Below the pieces are notes generated by a model. That model made no database searches. It was not told where the DNA came from and saw nothing but the letters and a program-made list of their open reading frames with translations. Source: Lachnospiraceae bacterium UBA7202 (lineage in GTDB: Bacteria > Bacillota > Clostridia > Lachnospirales > Lachnospiraceae). Taken from it: a DNA stretch of 64,000 bases. Shown here in pieces: positions 43,669 through 53,800 of the stretch; within the stretch, counting starts at the first letter, position 1; each line of letters opens with the position of its first letter. Location of the stretch: positions 11,375-75,374 of the forward strand of contig DKUO01000023.1 in the NCBI GenBank assembly GCA_002490705.1. The letters run 5' to 3'. The translations under genes were made by a program, and so were the position numbers.

Positions 43669-44043
43669 ATGGGCCCGAATTTACTTGCAAATTACGGGGA
43701 AGCCGTCGCGGCAATTCTGTTTTGTATCGGTTTTACCAATCTGCTTTTGCAGACCAACTTAATAAAAAAAATTATTGGTTTGAATGTGATGGACAGCGCA
43801 ATCTATCTCTTCCTTGCGGAAAAAGGATATATTGCGGGACGCGTTGCGCCTATTGTGGTGAACGGCGTCACCAGCACGGAAGCCTATATCAACCCGATTC
43901 CCAGCGGCCTTGTGCTTACCGGTATCGTAGTGTCTGTCTCCGTGACCGCTCTTATGCTGTCCCTGACGATCCGTCTCTACACCAGATATCACACGCTGGA
44001 TCTTGACGAGATCTCCGCACAGTTAAAGAAGGAGGGAAAATAA
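43669..44043 (+). CDS. mrpC: Na+/H+ antiporter subunit C (MrpC, NuoK-like)
   Basis: A 124-residue protein of three helices, homologous to NuoK of complex I. IGLNVMDSAIYLFLAEKGY and DPIPSGLVLTGIV-like NPIPSGLVLTGIVVSVSVTA are the expected segments. AAAGGAGG precedes the ATG at 43669; the frame is open further upstream within mrpB but has no start signal there. Confidence 0.93.
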   Translation: MGPNLLANYGEAVAAILFCIGFTNLLLQTNLIKKIIGLNVMDSAIYLFLAEKGYIAGRVAPIVVNGVTSTEAYINPIPSGLVLTGIVVSVSVTALMLSLTIRLYTRYHTLDLDEISAQLKKEGK

Positions 44044-44044
44044 C

Positions 44045-45538
44045 ATGAATTTTATCTGTAATTTCCCCTTTTTCTCTATCCTGTTAAGCCTCTTTTCGGG
44101 CACTGTCTGCTCCGTGCTCCCCGCAAAGGCAGCGAAAGTGGTAAATCGTGTGGTGATTATCACAGTGGGCGTAATGTCTACGATACTTCTGTTATATCTT
44201 CTCTCCACAGGCGAAGCTTTCGTCTACTGGATGGGGCACTTTCCCGCTCCCTGGGGCAACGAGATCCGGGCTGGCGTGCTGGAAGCAGGCATGGCTCTCT
44301 TTTTCTGCATCATCATGTACCTGTCCATGGCGGGCGGCGCACACAAGCTTTACGGTGAAGTGGTGGAGAGCAAACATAGCTTATACTATATTTTGGTAAA
44401 CCTGCTGCTGAGTTCTCTGCTTGCACTGGTTTATACCAACGATATGTTTACCGCCTATGTCTTTGTGGAGATCAACACCATTTCCGCCTGTGGCCTGATT
44501 ATGATCCGTCAGGTGGGACGCACCATCGAAGCGGCTGTCCGCTATATGATTATGAGCCTTTTGGGGTCCGGCCTTCTGCTCTTCGGACTCTGCATCATGT
44601 ACGACCTGACGGGCCATCTTCTCATGAGCAATATCAAAGAATCGGTGGGACAGCTTGTGACAAGCGGCGAATATCAGATCCCTCTGATCGTTTCCATAGC
44701 CCTGATGTGTATCGGCCTGTGCATCAAAAGCGCGCTGTTTCCCTTCCACGCCTGGCTGCCCGACGCCTACGGATACTCTACGGTGTCCTCCGCGGCAATC
44801 CTGTCCAGCCTGGTGTCCAAGGGCTATATCTTTCTGTTAATTAAGATTATCTACCGGGTGATCGGCTTTGATATCTTTAACAGTACCAGAATCATCGACG
44901 TACTCTTTGTCTTCGGCCTGATGGGTATGATTTTCGGTTCTATCAGCGCCATAAGGGAAAACGACATCCGCAGGATGATTGCTTTCTCCTCGGTGGCCCA
45001 GATCGGCTACATTTACATGGGCTTCGGCATGGGGACACAGGCGGGTATGGTGGCCAGTGTCTTCCACATCCTGTCCCATGCGGCGACCAAATCCCTGCTC
45101 TTTATCGCCGCCATCGGTCTTACGGACGTGTCGGGCGGAAGCCGTAAGTTTATCGACCTGACAGGTGCGGCCTACCGCAATAAATGGGCCGGAGCCGCCT
45201 TTACGGCAGGCTCCCTGTCCATGGTTGGCGTTCCCTTATTTTCCGGATTTATCAGCAAACTCCTGTTTTCCCAGGCCGCGGTACAAGTGGAGGGTAAAAT
45301 GCTCGCCTCGCTGATCGTTCTGGGCATCAGTACGGTTCTGAACGCCATTTATTTTATGAAAACCGTGATCCGCATTTATACGCCTTTCAGTGAAACGGGG
45401 TATTCCGGTATCACTTTCAAAGATATGAAGGGCTACTGCATAGTGCTTGTATGTTTCATTGTATTAAATGTCATTTTAGGCGTCAGCTCCCAGCCAATCG
45501 TGGATATGATCGAGCAGGGGCTTGCCATGTTCGCTTGA
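44045..45538 (+). CDS. Antiporter-like subunit 1 (MrpD/NuoN-type)
   Basis: A 497-residue protein of about 14 helices. The conserved helix-5 Glu is in YVFVEINTISACGL near residue 140 and the helix-7 Lys in IKSALFPFHAWLPDAYGYS near residue 227. The broken-helix region with VSKGYIFLL follows. These residues carry protons in NuoL/M/N proteins. In Mbh order this position is MbhH. Three more proteins of the same family follow. GGAGGG precedes the start. Confidence 0.93.
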   Translation: MNFICNFPFFSILLSLFSGTVCSVLPAKAAKVVNRVVIITVGVMSTILLLYLLSTGEAFVYWMGHFPAPWGNEIRAGVLEAGMALFFCIIMYLSMAGGAHKLYGEVVESKHSLYYILVNLLLSSLLALVYTNDMFTAYVFVEINTISACGLIMIRQVGRTIEAAVRYMIMSLLGSGLLLFGLCIMYDLTGHLLMSNIKESVGQLVTSGEYQIPLIVSIALMCIGLCIKSALFPFHAWLPDAYGYSTVSSAAILSSLVSKGYIFLLIKIIYRVIGFDIFNSTRIIDVLFVFGLMGMIFGSISAIRENDIRRMIAFSSVAQIGYIYMGFGMGTQAGMVASVFHILSHAATKSLLFIAAIGLTDVSGGSRKFIDLTGAAYRNKWAGAAFTAGSLSMVGVPLFSGFISKLLFSQAAVQVEGKMLASLIVLGISTVLNAIYFMKTVIRIYTPFSETGYSGITFKDMKGYCIVLVCFIVLNVILGVSSQPIVDMIEQGLAMFA

Positions 45539-45575
45539 TTCACATTTGCTGTATTATTTACAAGGAGGTGAGGGC

Positions 45576-47069
45576 ATGTACCTAATACTTTTATCCATCT
45601 TTTTTCCGATTTTGGCAGGCGCGTTTTTGCTGATCCGCTATCGGACGCCTTTGTCAGGCGAGGCAAAAGCCGCCCAGAGAAAGACTTTGGTTACGCTGAC
45701 AGGATGCTTTCTTGTCATCACAGCCCTGCTCGTGGTTCTTTCCCTGTTTATAGCAAAACAAAAGTTTATCCCATTTTATCTGACGAAAACCCTGCCGATT
45801 CATTTTATGATCGACGACATAGGCGCGCTTTTTTCCTTGCTGGCGGTTGCCGTCATGCTCTGCGCAGGCTTTTTCTCCTTTGAGTACATGAAGCACGAAG
45901 AGCGGGAAGGCCGCTACTACGGCTTTTACCTGTTGGTATTCGGCGTGCTGAACGCCCTGTGCTTTGCGGGGAACCTGATTACCTTTTATCTGTTTTTTGA
46001 GCTTTTAACCCTGTCTTCCATGACATTGGTGTTACATAACGGCTCAAAAGAGGCGATTATGGCCGGATTAAAGTATTTGTTCTACTCCCTCTGCGGCGCG
46101 TATGCGGCATTGTTCGGCATTTATTTTCTCTATCAATATACCGGTACATTGAGTTTCTTCAACGGCTCATTATATGTCACCGCCATAGCGGAGCACGGCG
46201 GCTTTCTGCTGGTCGTAGCCTTTGTCATGATTCTCGGCTTCGGTGTGAAGGCGGGCATGTTTCCCATGCACGCATGGCTGCCCACAGCCCATCCGGTTGC
46301 CCCCGCACCCGCGTCGGCCGTGTTATCGGCTGTGATTGTCAAAGCAGGCGTACTGGCCATCATTCGAGTGCTCGACCTGTTCGGGGCATGGGACGGGGCA
46401 TTGAAGTTCCTTTCGGGTACATGGATGCAGACCGCATGGATCTGGCTGACGTTAGTCACAGTTTTCATGGGATCGCTGCTTGCCTACCGGGAACCAGTTC
46501 TGAAAAAGAGACTTGCTTACTCTACGGTCAGCCAGCTTTCCTATATTCTTTTCGGTCTGGCAGTTATGAACAAAACGGCCTTGAACGGCAGCCTGCTCCA
46601 TGTGCTGGCCCACGGTTTTTCTAAGGCGGCTCTCTTCCTCTGCGCCGGAGCCATTATTTATAAGACGGGGAAAACGCGGGTGGAGGAAATGCGCGGTATC
46701 GGCAAGGAAATGCCCCTCACCATGTGGTGCTTTACCATCGCCTCCCTCGGTTTGATCGGTATCCCCCCCACGGGCGGCTTTGTGAGCAAATGGTATCTGG
46801 CCATCGGCTCCCTGAGAAGCGGCATTCCTGTTCTCGGTGTGCTTGGCCCGGTTATCCTTCTGGTCAGCGCGCTGCTCACCGCAGGATATCTGCTGCCGCT
46901 GACCATTCAGGGCTTTTTCCCCGGCGCTGATTATGATTACAGCAGGCTGGAAAAGAAAGAACCCTGTAGGCTTATGACTGTGCCGATCCTGATTCTGACG
47001 GTTCTGTCAGTTTTGACCGGCCTGTTACCGGACTTCTATTCTTCTTTTTTGGCGATAATCGGGAGGTGA
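45576..47069 (+). CDS. Antiporter-like subunit 2 (NuoL/M/N family)
   Basis: A 497-residue, roughly 14-helix protein. The helix-5 Glu is in FYLFFELLTLSSMT near residue 137 and the helix-7 Lys in GVKAGMFPMHAWLPTAHPVA near residue 226, followed by VIVKAGVLAI. AAGGAGG sets the ATG at 45576. All key charged residues are present, so it should translocate protons or sodium. Confidence 0.92.
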   Translation: MYLILLSIFFPILAGAFLLIRYRTPLSGEAKAAQRKTLVTLTGCFLVITALLVVLSLFIAKQKFIPFYLTKTLPIHFMIDDIGALFSLLAVAVMLCAGFFSFEYMKHEEREGRYYGFYLLVFGVLNALCFAGNLITFYLFFELLTLSSMTLVLHNGSKEAIMAGLKYLFYSLCGAYAALFGIYFLYQYTGTLSFFNGSLYVTAIAEHGGFLLVVAFVMILGFGVKAGMFPMHAWLPTAHPVAPAPASAVLSAVIVKAGVLAIIRVLDLFGAWDGALKFLSGTWMQTAWIWLTLVTVFMGSLLAYREPVLKKRLAYSTVSQLSYILFGLAVMNKTALNGSLLHVLAHGFSKAALFLCAGAIIYKTGKTRVEEMRGIGKEMPLTMWCFTIASLGLIGIPPTGGFVSKWYLAIGSLRSGIPVLGVLGPVILLVSALLTAGYLLPLTIQGFFPGADYDYSRLEKKEPCRLMTVPILILTVLSVLTGLLPDFYSSFLAIIGR

Positions 47070-47073
47070 TAGC

Positions 47074-48537
47074 ATGATTATTTCAGTGATTATAATTCCT
47101 TTCATAGTGGGAATCTTAGTGCCTGTCATCCCCTTTCAAAAAAGATGGCAGAAGGAAATTTTCCTTGAAACAGCGGTTGTGGTCAACAGTATTCTGGTAT
47201 GGTATCTGCTCCTGCACCATTCGGACAGCACCTTCCTGTTGGCGCATTTTACAGGCGACTTAAATATCAGCTTCCGGGTGGACGGCATGAGTATGGTGTT
47301 TGCCGGGCTGGTCTCCTTTTTGTGGCCTTTCGCAACGCTCTATTCCTTTGAATATATGACAAAGGAGAAAAACGAAAATATTTTCTTCCTGTTTTATACG
47401 CTGACTTACGGCGTAACGCTGGGAATTGCCTTTGCAGCCAATCTGCTGACGATGTATTTCTTCTATGAGCTGTTAACCCTTGTCACCGTGCCTCTTGTGA
47501 TGCACACACTGACCCGTGAAGCAGTCCTGGCCAGCCGCAAGTATTTATACTATTCACTTGGCGGCGCGGCCTTCGCTTTCATCGGCCTGATCATGGTGAT
47601 CGTCTACGGAAACACAACGGACTTTATTTTGGGCGGCGTGTTCGATCCCGCTAAGATCGCGGGACATACCAACGTGCTGCTGTTAATCTATGTCATGGCT
47701 TTTATGGGCTTCGGCGTGAAGGCTGCTGTCTGTCCCTTCAACTCCTGGCTCCCGCAGGCCGGTGTGGCTCCCACGCCCGTCACCGCGCTGCTCCATGCAG
47801 TTGCCGTGGTAAAAGCCGGCGCTTTCGCTATCCTGCGCTTGACTTACTACAGCTTCGGCACAGAGTTCCTGCGAGGCACATGGGCCCAGGCAGTAGTCAT
47901 GATCGTCGTCATGTTCACCATTGTTTACGGCTGTAGCCGGGCGGTAAAAGAAACACATATCAAGAGACGGCTGGCTTACTCCACCATCAGCAACCTTTCC
48001 TATATCCTCTTCGGCGCGGTCATTATGACGCCGCTTGGGATGGCGGGTGCCCTGACGCATCTGGTGTTTCATGCCCTCATGAAGATCAGCTCTTTCTTCT
48101 GCGCGGGCGCGATCATGCACCAGACAGACCGCCACTATGTACACGAGCTGGACGGCTTTGGCTACAAAATGCCTTGCACCTTCGGCATTTTTACCATTTC
48201 GGCCTTTGCCCTCATGGGCGTTCCGGGGCTGGCAGGTTTCATCAGCAAATGGAATCTGGCCGAAGCGGCGGTGGAAAGCGAAAACCCGTTAGCATGGGGC
48301 GGCATTGCCTGTCTCCTGGTTTCCGCCCTCCTCACGGCCATCTATATGCTTACCATTGTGGTACGGGCATTTTTTCCGGGAAAGGATTTTGACTATCATG
48401 CGATTGCTGACGTAAAGGATCCCAATTGGAAGATGCTGCTGCCGCTGTTTGTATTTACGGTCTGCATCATCGGCTTCGGCCTTTGTTCCCAGCCAATCGT
48501 AGACTTCTTCATGTGTGTGGCGAACGGAACCGAATAA
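47074..48537 (+). CDS. Antiporter-like subunit 3 (NuoL/M/N family)
   Basis: A 487-residue, roughly 14-helix protein. The helix-5 Glu is in MYFFYELLTLVTVPLVM and the helix-7 Lys in GVKAAVCPFNSWLPQAGVA. Here the usual FPFHxWLP reads CPFNSWLP, with Asn in place of His. VVKAGAFAIL follows. It starts four bases after the previous stop, with GGGAGG upstream. Confidence 0.92.
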   Translation: MIISVIIIPFIVGILVPVIPFQKRWQKEIFLETAVVVNSILVWYLLLHHSDSTFLLAHFTGDLNISFRVDGMSMVFAGLVSFLWPFATLYSFEYMTKEKNENIFFLFYTLTYGVTLGIAFAANLLTMYFFYELLTLVTVPLVMHTLTREAVLASRKYLYYSLGGAAFAFIGLIMVIVYGNTTDFILGGVFDPAKIAGHTNVLLLIYVMAFMGFGVKAAVCPFNSWLPQAGVAPTPVTALLHAVAVVKAGAFAILRLTYYSFGTEFLRGTWAQAVVMIVVMFTIVYGCSRAVKETHIKRRLAYSTISNLSYILFGAVIMTPLGMAGALTHLVFHALMKISSFFCAGAIMHQTDRHYVHELDGFGYKMPCTFGIFTISAFALMGVPGLAGFISKWNLAEAAVESENPLAWGGIACLLVSALLTAIYMLTIVVRAFFPGKDFDYHAIADVKDPNWKMLLPLFVFTVCIIGFGLCSQPIVDFFMCVANGTE

Positions 48538-48591
48538 GACACGAAACTATTTTTCGCATCGGATAAAATATAGATTGGAATGGAGATTACC

Positions 48592-50757
48592 ATGAATGTT
48601 ACGTTGATGATTACCAGTATCGTTTTCCTGCCTATGATCGCCGCCTTTCTCAGCTACGGCGTCGGGCGAAAACACAAAGACGGAAGGAACTACTTTGCCG
48701 ATATCATAACAGGCGTTACTTTCGTTCTCTGTGCCACCCTGACGATTCATGTCATGACAGGCGCTGCGACGGGAATTGACATTACGATTCCCTACATCTG
48801 CGGTATGGGAATACAATTTACCCTTGACGGTTTTCGCGCGTTGTACGGAACTGTCGCCGCTTTCATGTGGTTTATGACCACCCTTTTTTCGAGGGAATAT
48901 TTCGGACACTACCGCAACAGAAACCGCTACTATCTGTTTCTGCTGCTGACCCTCGGCGCCACAGAAGGTGTTTTCTTCTCGGCAGATTTCTTTACTACGT
49001 TTCTTTTCTTTGAAATCATGTCGTTTACTTCCTATGTCTGGGTGGTGCACGACGAGAGGCCGGAATCCCTGCGGGCGGGCGCAACCTACCTGGCCGTAGC
49101 CGTTCTCGGCGGTCTGGTAATGCTGATGGGTATTTTCCTGCTCCAAAGCACAGTCGGCAGCCTCCGCTTTTCGGATCTGGCCGAGCTGACCGCCTTTTAT
49201 TCGGAAATGAATTCGCCATCCTCCCCCTACGCCCGCCGGGGCGTTGTACGAATCTGGGCCGCCGGACTCTGTCTCCTGTTTGGCTTCGGCGCAAAAGCAG
49301 GCGCCTTCCCGCTCCATATCTGGCTGCCAAAGGCCCATCCCGTGGCTCCCGCTCCGGCCTCGGCCCTGCTGTCCGGTATTCTGACCAAAGCAGGAATGTA
49401 CGGCATTTTAATTCTAACGGTAGACCTCTTTTTCGGGAACGCGGCCTGGGGCGGCCTGTTGCTGATTCTGGGCGTCTTTACCATGGTGATCGGCGCGCTG
49501 TTGGCCCTGCTTTCCATCGACTTAAAACGAACGTTAGCCTGTTCCTCCGTCTCCCAGATCGGCTTTATTCTAGTGGGCGTCGGTATGTCGGGACTTCTCG
49601 GCTCAAAAAACGCGGCGGCGCTTCGCGGAAGTCTCCTGCACATGGTAAACCACTCCCTGATCAAGCTGGTACTGTTTATGGCGGCGGGCGTGGTCTTTAT
49701 GAACCTTCATAAGCTTGACTTGAATGAGATTCGCGGCTTTGGCCGTAAAAAGCCTCTGCTCAACTATATTTTCCTGATGGGCGCGTTGGGGATCGGCGGT
49801 ATGCCGCTCTGGAACGGTTATATCAGCAAAACCCTGCTTCATGAAAGCATCGTGGAGTATATGTTCCTAACTAACGCGAGCGTGATCCCCGCATTCTTCA
49901 GTACCTCGTTTATGAGCGGCATCGAGTGGATTTTCTTAATCAGCGGCGGCCTGACCATCGCCTACATGGTCAAGCTCTACGCCTGCCTTTTTCTTGAGAA
50001 AAACACGGACGATGCCCTGCAGAAACAATATGACGACCTGAAAGGGAAATATATGAACCGCACAAGCGCGTTTGCGCTCACCGTAAGCGCCACCCTGCTG
50101 CCGGTTATGGGACTTCTTCCGAATATTGTGATGGACGGCATCGCCGATATGGGACAGGATTTCCTGCGCATGGAAGCCTCCGAAAAGATCACCTACTTCT
50201 CCTTCGAAAACTTGAGAGGCTCTTTTATCTCTCTGGTGTTCGGCGCGTTGATCTACGGCTTCATCGTTCGTCCGCTTTTGATGAAAAAGGAGAGTTCCGA
50301 TGAAAACAAAACGGTTTGTAAATATTATGTAAACCGTTTGCCGGCCTGGATGGATTTGGAAAACATCATTTACCGGCCCCTGTTACTGCGAATCCTGCCC
50401 TTTACCTTCGGTATGATCTGCCGTTTCCTTGACAGCTTTGTGGACACCCTCGTGGTGATTCTCAGAAAAACCATTTATCGGGATGAGAAGCTTCCCCACG
50501 AACGTCCTGAGGGCAACGCCCTGACACATCTGGGCGCTTGTACTGCCTCCCTGTTTGAGAGGCTCGGCAATCTTACCATACACAGAAAAGCGCCCCGAAA
50601 ACGAGACTACGAGCACAAATTGGCCCTGCTTTACGAGGAGTATCAGGAGAACTCTACCATGATCGCCAGAAGCATGTCCTTCGGGCTGCTACTCTTCTGC
50701 GTGGGATTGATTTTGACGGTAGCCTATCTGTTTATCAAGGATGTGTTTGGATGGTAA
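48592..50757 (+). CDS. Antiporter-like subunit 4, long form (MrpA/NuoL-like)
   Basis: A 721-residue protein. The first 480 residues are a 14-helix NuoL/MrpA-type core with FLFFEIMSFTSYVWVVHDE and GAKAGAFPLHIWLPKAHPV. The remaining 240 residues add an amphipathic connecting region and two more helices (about 545-565 and 700-720), as in long NuoL-type proteins. The ATG at 48592 is preferred because TGGAG lies seven bases upstream. Last gene of the cluster, followed by a strong terminator; no hydrogenase or quinone-module gene follows. Confidence 0.92.
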   Translation: MNVTLMITSIVFLPMIAAFLSYGVGRKHKDGRNYFADIITGVTFVLCATLTIHVMTGAATGIDITIPYICGMGIQFTLDGFRALYGTVAAFMWFMTTLFSREYFGHYRNRNRYYLFLLLTLGATEGVFFSADFFTTFLFFEIMSFTSYVWVVHDERPESLRAGATYLAVAVLGGLVMLMGIFLLQSTVGSLRFSDLAELTAFYSEMNSPSSPYARRGVVRIWAAGLCLLFGFGAKAGAFPLHIWLPKAHPVAPAPASALLSGILTKAGMYGILILTVDLFFGNAAWGGLLLILGVFTMVIGALLALLSIDLKRTLACSSVSQIGFILVGVGMSGLLGSKNAAALRGSLLHMVNHSLIKLVLFMAAGVVFMNLHKLDLNEIRGFGRKKPLLNYIFLMGALGIGGMPLWNGYISKTLLHESIVEYMFLTNASVIPAFFSTSFMSGIEWIFLISGGLTIAYMVKLYACLFLEKNTDDALQKQYDDLKGKYMNRTSAFALTVSATLLPVMGLLPNIVMDGIADMGQDFLRMEASEKITYFSFENLRGSFISLVFGALIYGFIVRPLLMKKESSDENKTVCKYYVNRLPAWMDLENIIYRPLLLRILPFTFGMICRFLDSFVDTLVVILRKTIYRDEKLPHERPEGNALTHLGACTASLFERLGNLTIHRKAPRKRDYEHKLALLYEEYQENSTMIARSMSFGLLLFCVGLILTVAYLFIKDVFGW

Positions 50758-50771
50758 TATGCCTGACAGAC

Positions 50772-50806
50772 AAAACGGGTGTGTGGCTCCTCCACACACC
50801 CGTTTT
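50772..50806. terminator. Bidirectional terminator after the Mrp/Mbh-type operon
   Basis: CGGGTGTGTGG at 50776-50786 pairs perfectly with CCACACACCCG at 50792-50802, with A before and T after. It serves the antiporter operon and the convergent surface-protein gene. Confidence 0.93.
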
Positions 50807-50828
50807 TTGATCTCCGTTTTGCTTTTTC

Positions 50829-53800
50829 CTACTCGGTATCTGCCGCACCGTCCTCGTTTTCTTCGGCGATTTCGGTCTGCACTTTCTTTTCCCTGCGCTT
50901 CTTCCTCTTCTTATGTACAATCAGGACAATCAACAAAATCAGCACCACAGCGCCCGCAACGATAAAGACGATATAATCCATAATACCCTTCTGCGTCACA
51001 CTGACCGCAATCTTCACGCTGTTTCCTTCCGCCGGGAAGAGGAAGTAAATGCCCATAAGCTCTGTCTCCGCTTTCTTCCAACCGACAGCACCCGTATCCT
51101 GTACATAGATTTCCACGCCCTCAGTCTGGCCCTGAGGCGCCTGATAGCGGATCTGATGAGTCTTTGCACCGTCGTCGGGAATCTCTATCTGCCAGCATTC
51201 CGTCAATTCCTCCGGCTCTTGTGCATCAGGCAGGCTCACCTGCACGTCAGTCGTTCCCAGCTTATCAACCGTTATCTCGTCCTCCTGTGCGAACATACCG
51301 TCCACCAGAAGGGAGGACTGGTTATTCTCCCGCATCCAGCTCCCTGCCAGCGTGGTCAAATAGCGCACATACTCTACCGTCACATCTTCATCAACCCGGA
51401 CATCCACCAGCTCCTTGTTGTCCCAGTCTGCGTAAAACCCTTCCTTGGCGGGAATGGTCGGATATTTGTCCAAAGCAACGCTGCCGCCAAAAGGACACTC
51501 CGCTGTCCCTACTTCCTCATCATCAGCATAAAAAGTGATCTTCATATTGCGGAATTTGGTGGGAATCCCCTCCATTTCCAGAAGCGTCTTATAGCTTACA
51601 GGCTCCGCCATTCCGCTGTAGCTGATCCGGTCGATGCCGGCAATCTCATCCGAGACGAAGAAGTTTTCCGCAATCTCCGCATTGTCCGTAACCTTACCGG
51701 CAATCGCGCCTGAAAAAGCTTCAGCCTCCTTCACCTTTACCATTGCACAACAGTTTTCTATTCCATATCCATATCCCACAATACCGGCCACGTATTCTCC
51801 GCCGGAAACCGTGCACTTCGCATAACTGTTCTTGATATGGGAGATGGACTGGCCCGCAATGCCGCCCACATAATCTCCTGATGTGCTCTCGATCCTGCCG
51901 TAATTTTCACAACGCAGCACCATGCCCATCTCCTGTAGGCCGCAGACACCGCCCACGTAGCTCTTCTGCGCCGTGACATTCGCCTGATTCACATTCTGTC
52001 TAAGCACGCACCTTGTAAGGAAAGTAGAGTTTGCTCTGGCATCATCGATTCCCGTTACATCGCTCTCCAAATCAAAATCATACTCAATCGCCATAGTACC
52101 GGCAATACCGGACACATTCAGATCCGCTTCCACCCTGCCATTGTTCACACAGTCAGCAACCGTAGAATCTATACACTCCTCCGCGTTCTCTTCCGATTCA
52201 TCCTCATAGATATTGGAGTAATCCATATCCAGCACGCCGTCCATGGCATCCGTATACAGCCGCATAATCTCGCTGAACTCGTCGTTGATATTGGACAGAT
52301 CGTCGCCGATCACATCCCCGGAGGAGGCCATCTCGTCATTCAGATATCCCATGTTCTCGGAGATATTTTTTAAATTGGAGTTGAGACTTCCCGTGGTGGA
52401 ATGATAATCCTCCCCCAGTCTGGGAAAGACGATATCCTCCTTGTCGTTTAATGTTTTGAGGATATCCTTTGTGCCCTCTCCCGCATCCTCCAGATTGCCC
52501 GCGGCATCCTTCGCGGAATCCACCGCGTCGCCCAACTGGTCTCTCGCCGCATCTGTCATTTCTCCTGTATACCTTGCCGCAATATCCGTCATAGTCGCCA
52601 GCTGGTTTTGCATATAATCAGCATACTCTACGCCATATTTATTTCTGAACTGATCATCCGCATAACGGCTCGCAGCCCTCGCAATCGCCGAAGCATTACC
52701 GGCCATCTGCTCAGCCACCCAGCTTTCCACCTCCTGATCCGCAGCCGCCCGCTCGCTGCCATCCGACAAAGGAAAACTCTGTCCATCTGAGTTATGCACC
52801 CAGCCAGAAATAGAAAGATAAACACTGCCGGCCGTCAACACATCATTAAAATCGTCATTTGCGCCGGGTCTTGAAGCGCCCACAGGCTCCAAATCGCTTT
52901 CCCAGTTATTCATCATGTCGCTGCCATCATTGATTTTTTTGGCAATATAATAATGCTCATACGCCGCCGTCCCATCTGCGGCATATCTGGCATGCTCTTT
53001 CCCGCCGTTTTCAATGGCCGCTTTGGCGTCGTCATACAGCACCTGCTCCTCCGGCGGCATGTACTGGTAGATATCCATGGCCTGCACCATGTCTCCCAGC
53101 TCCTTCGCCGTATCTTTCACATCCGATGCCGCGTCCGTCATATGGTCGATCACGCCGTCGTCCTTCGCCGTCTCGTCCAACACATAGTCAAAACGGTTCA
53201 CCGCCTCGTTGACAGAATCCATCATGCTGTCCGTCCAATCGATGGTTCTGTCCGCCAACACATGGGTATCGTCAATAGCTCTGTCCGCAAAATCACGAAT
53301 CACAGAGAGCCTGTTGGAAATCATATCCGACTGATCTCCCGCATCGTCCAGCATCTTTTCAATCTGATCGTGCATGGTATCAATGTGATCCGAAAGCTGG
53401 AGCACAATATCCTCCGACAAATCAATCGCTATGTAAGGCTCCGCCTGCCCCACGATACCGCCCACATCCTTACGGCCATAGACTCTTCCCTTGTTCGCGC
53501 AGGCGTACACATAACCGGACTGTCTGCCCACGATGCCGCCTGTATTGTAACCCACATGCTCGTAGCCGATCGTACCCTCGTTCACGCAGTTTTGTATGAT
53601 TCCCGTGGAAAGACCGGCTATACCGCCCGAATCCACTGTATTGTCCGTGGTGGAGAGCTTGCTGCCTTTCTCGTCCTCCTCCTTGTCAAGAGCGGTGAAA
53701 ATCCCGGTTGTGTACTGCTCCAAACTGATATCTTCCAGAGACTTCGCCGTATCCTCGTTGGAAACATTGACGTCCGCCTTATTCAGGCATCCCACAATAT

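Noticed and set aside
41231..50757. Complex I or energy-converting hydrogenase operon
   Set aside because: No NuoB/C/D/I-like or hydrogenase large/small subunit is present; the next gene is on the other strand after a strong terminator.
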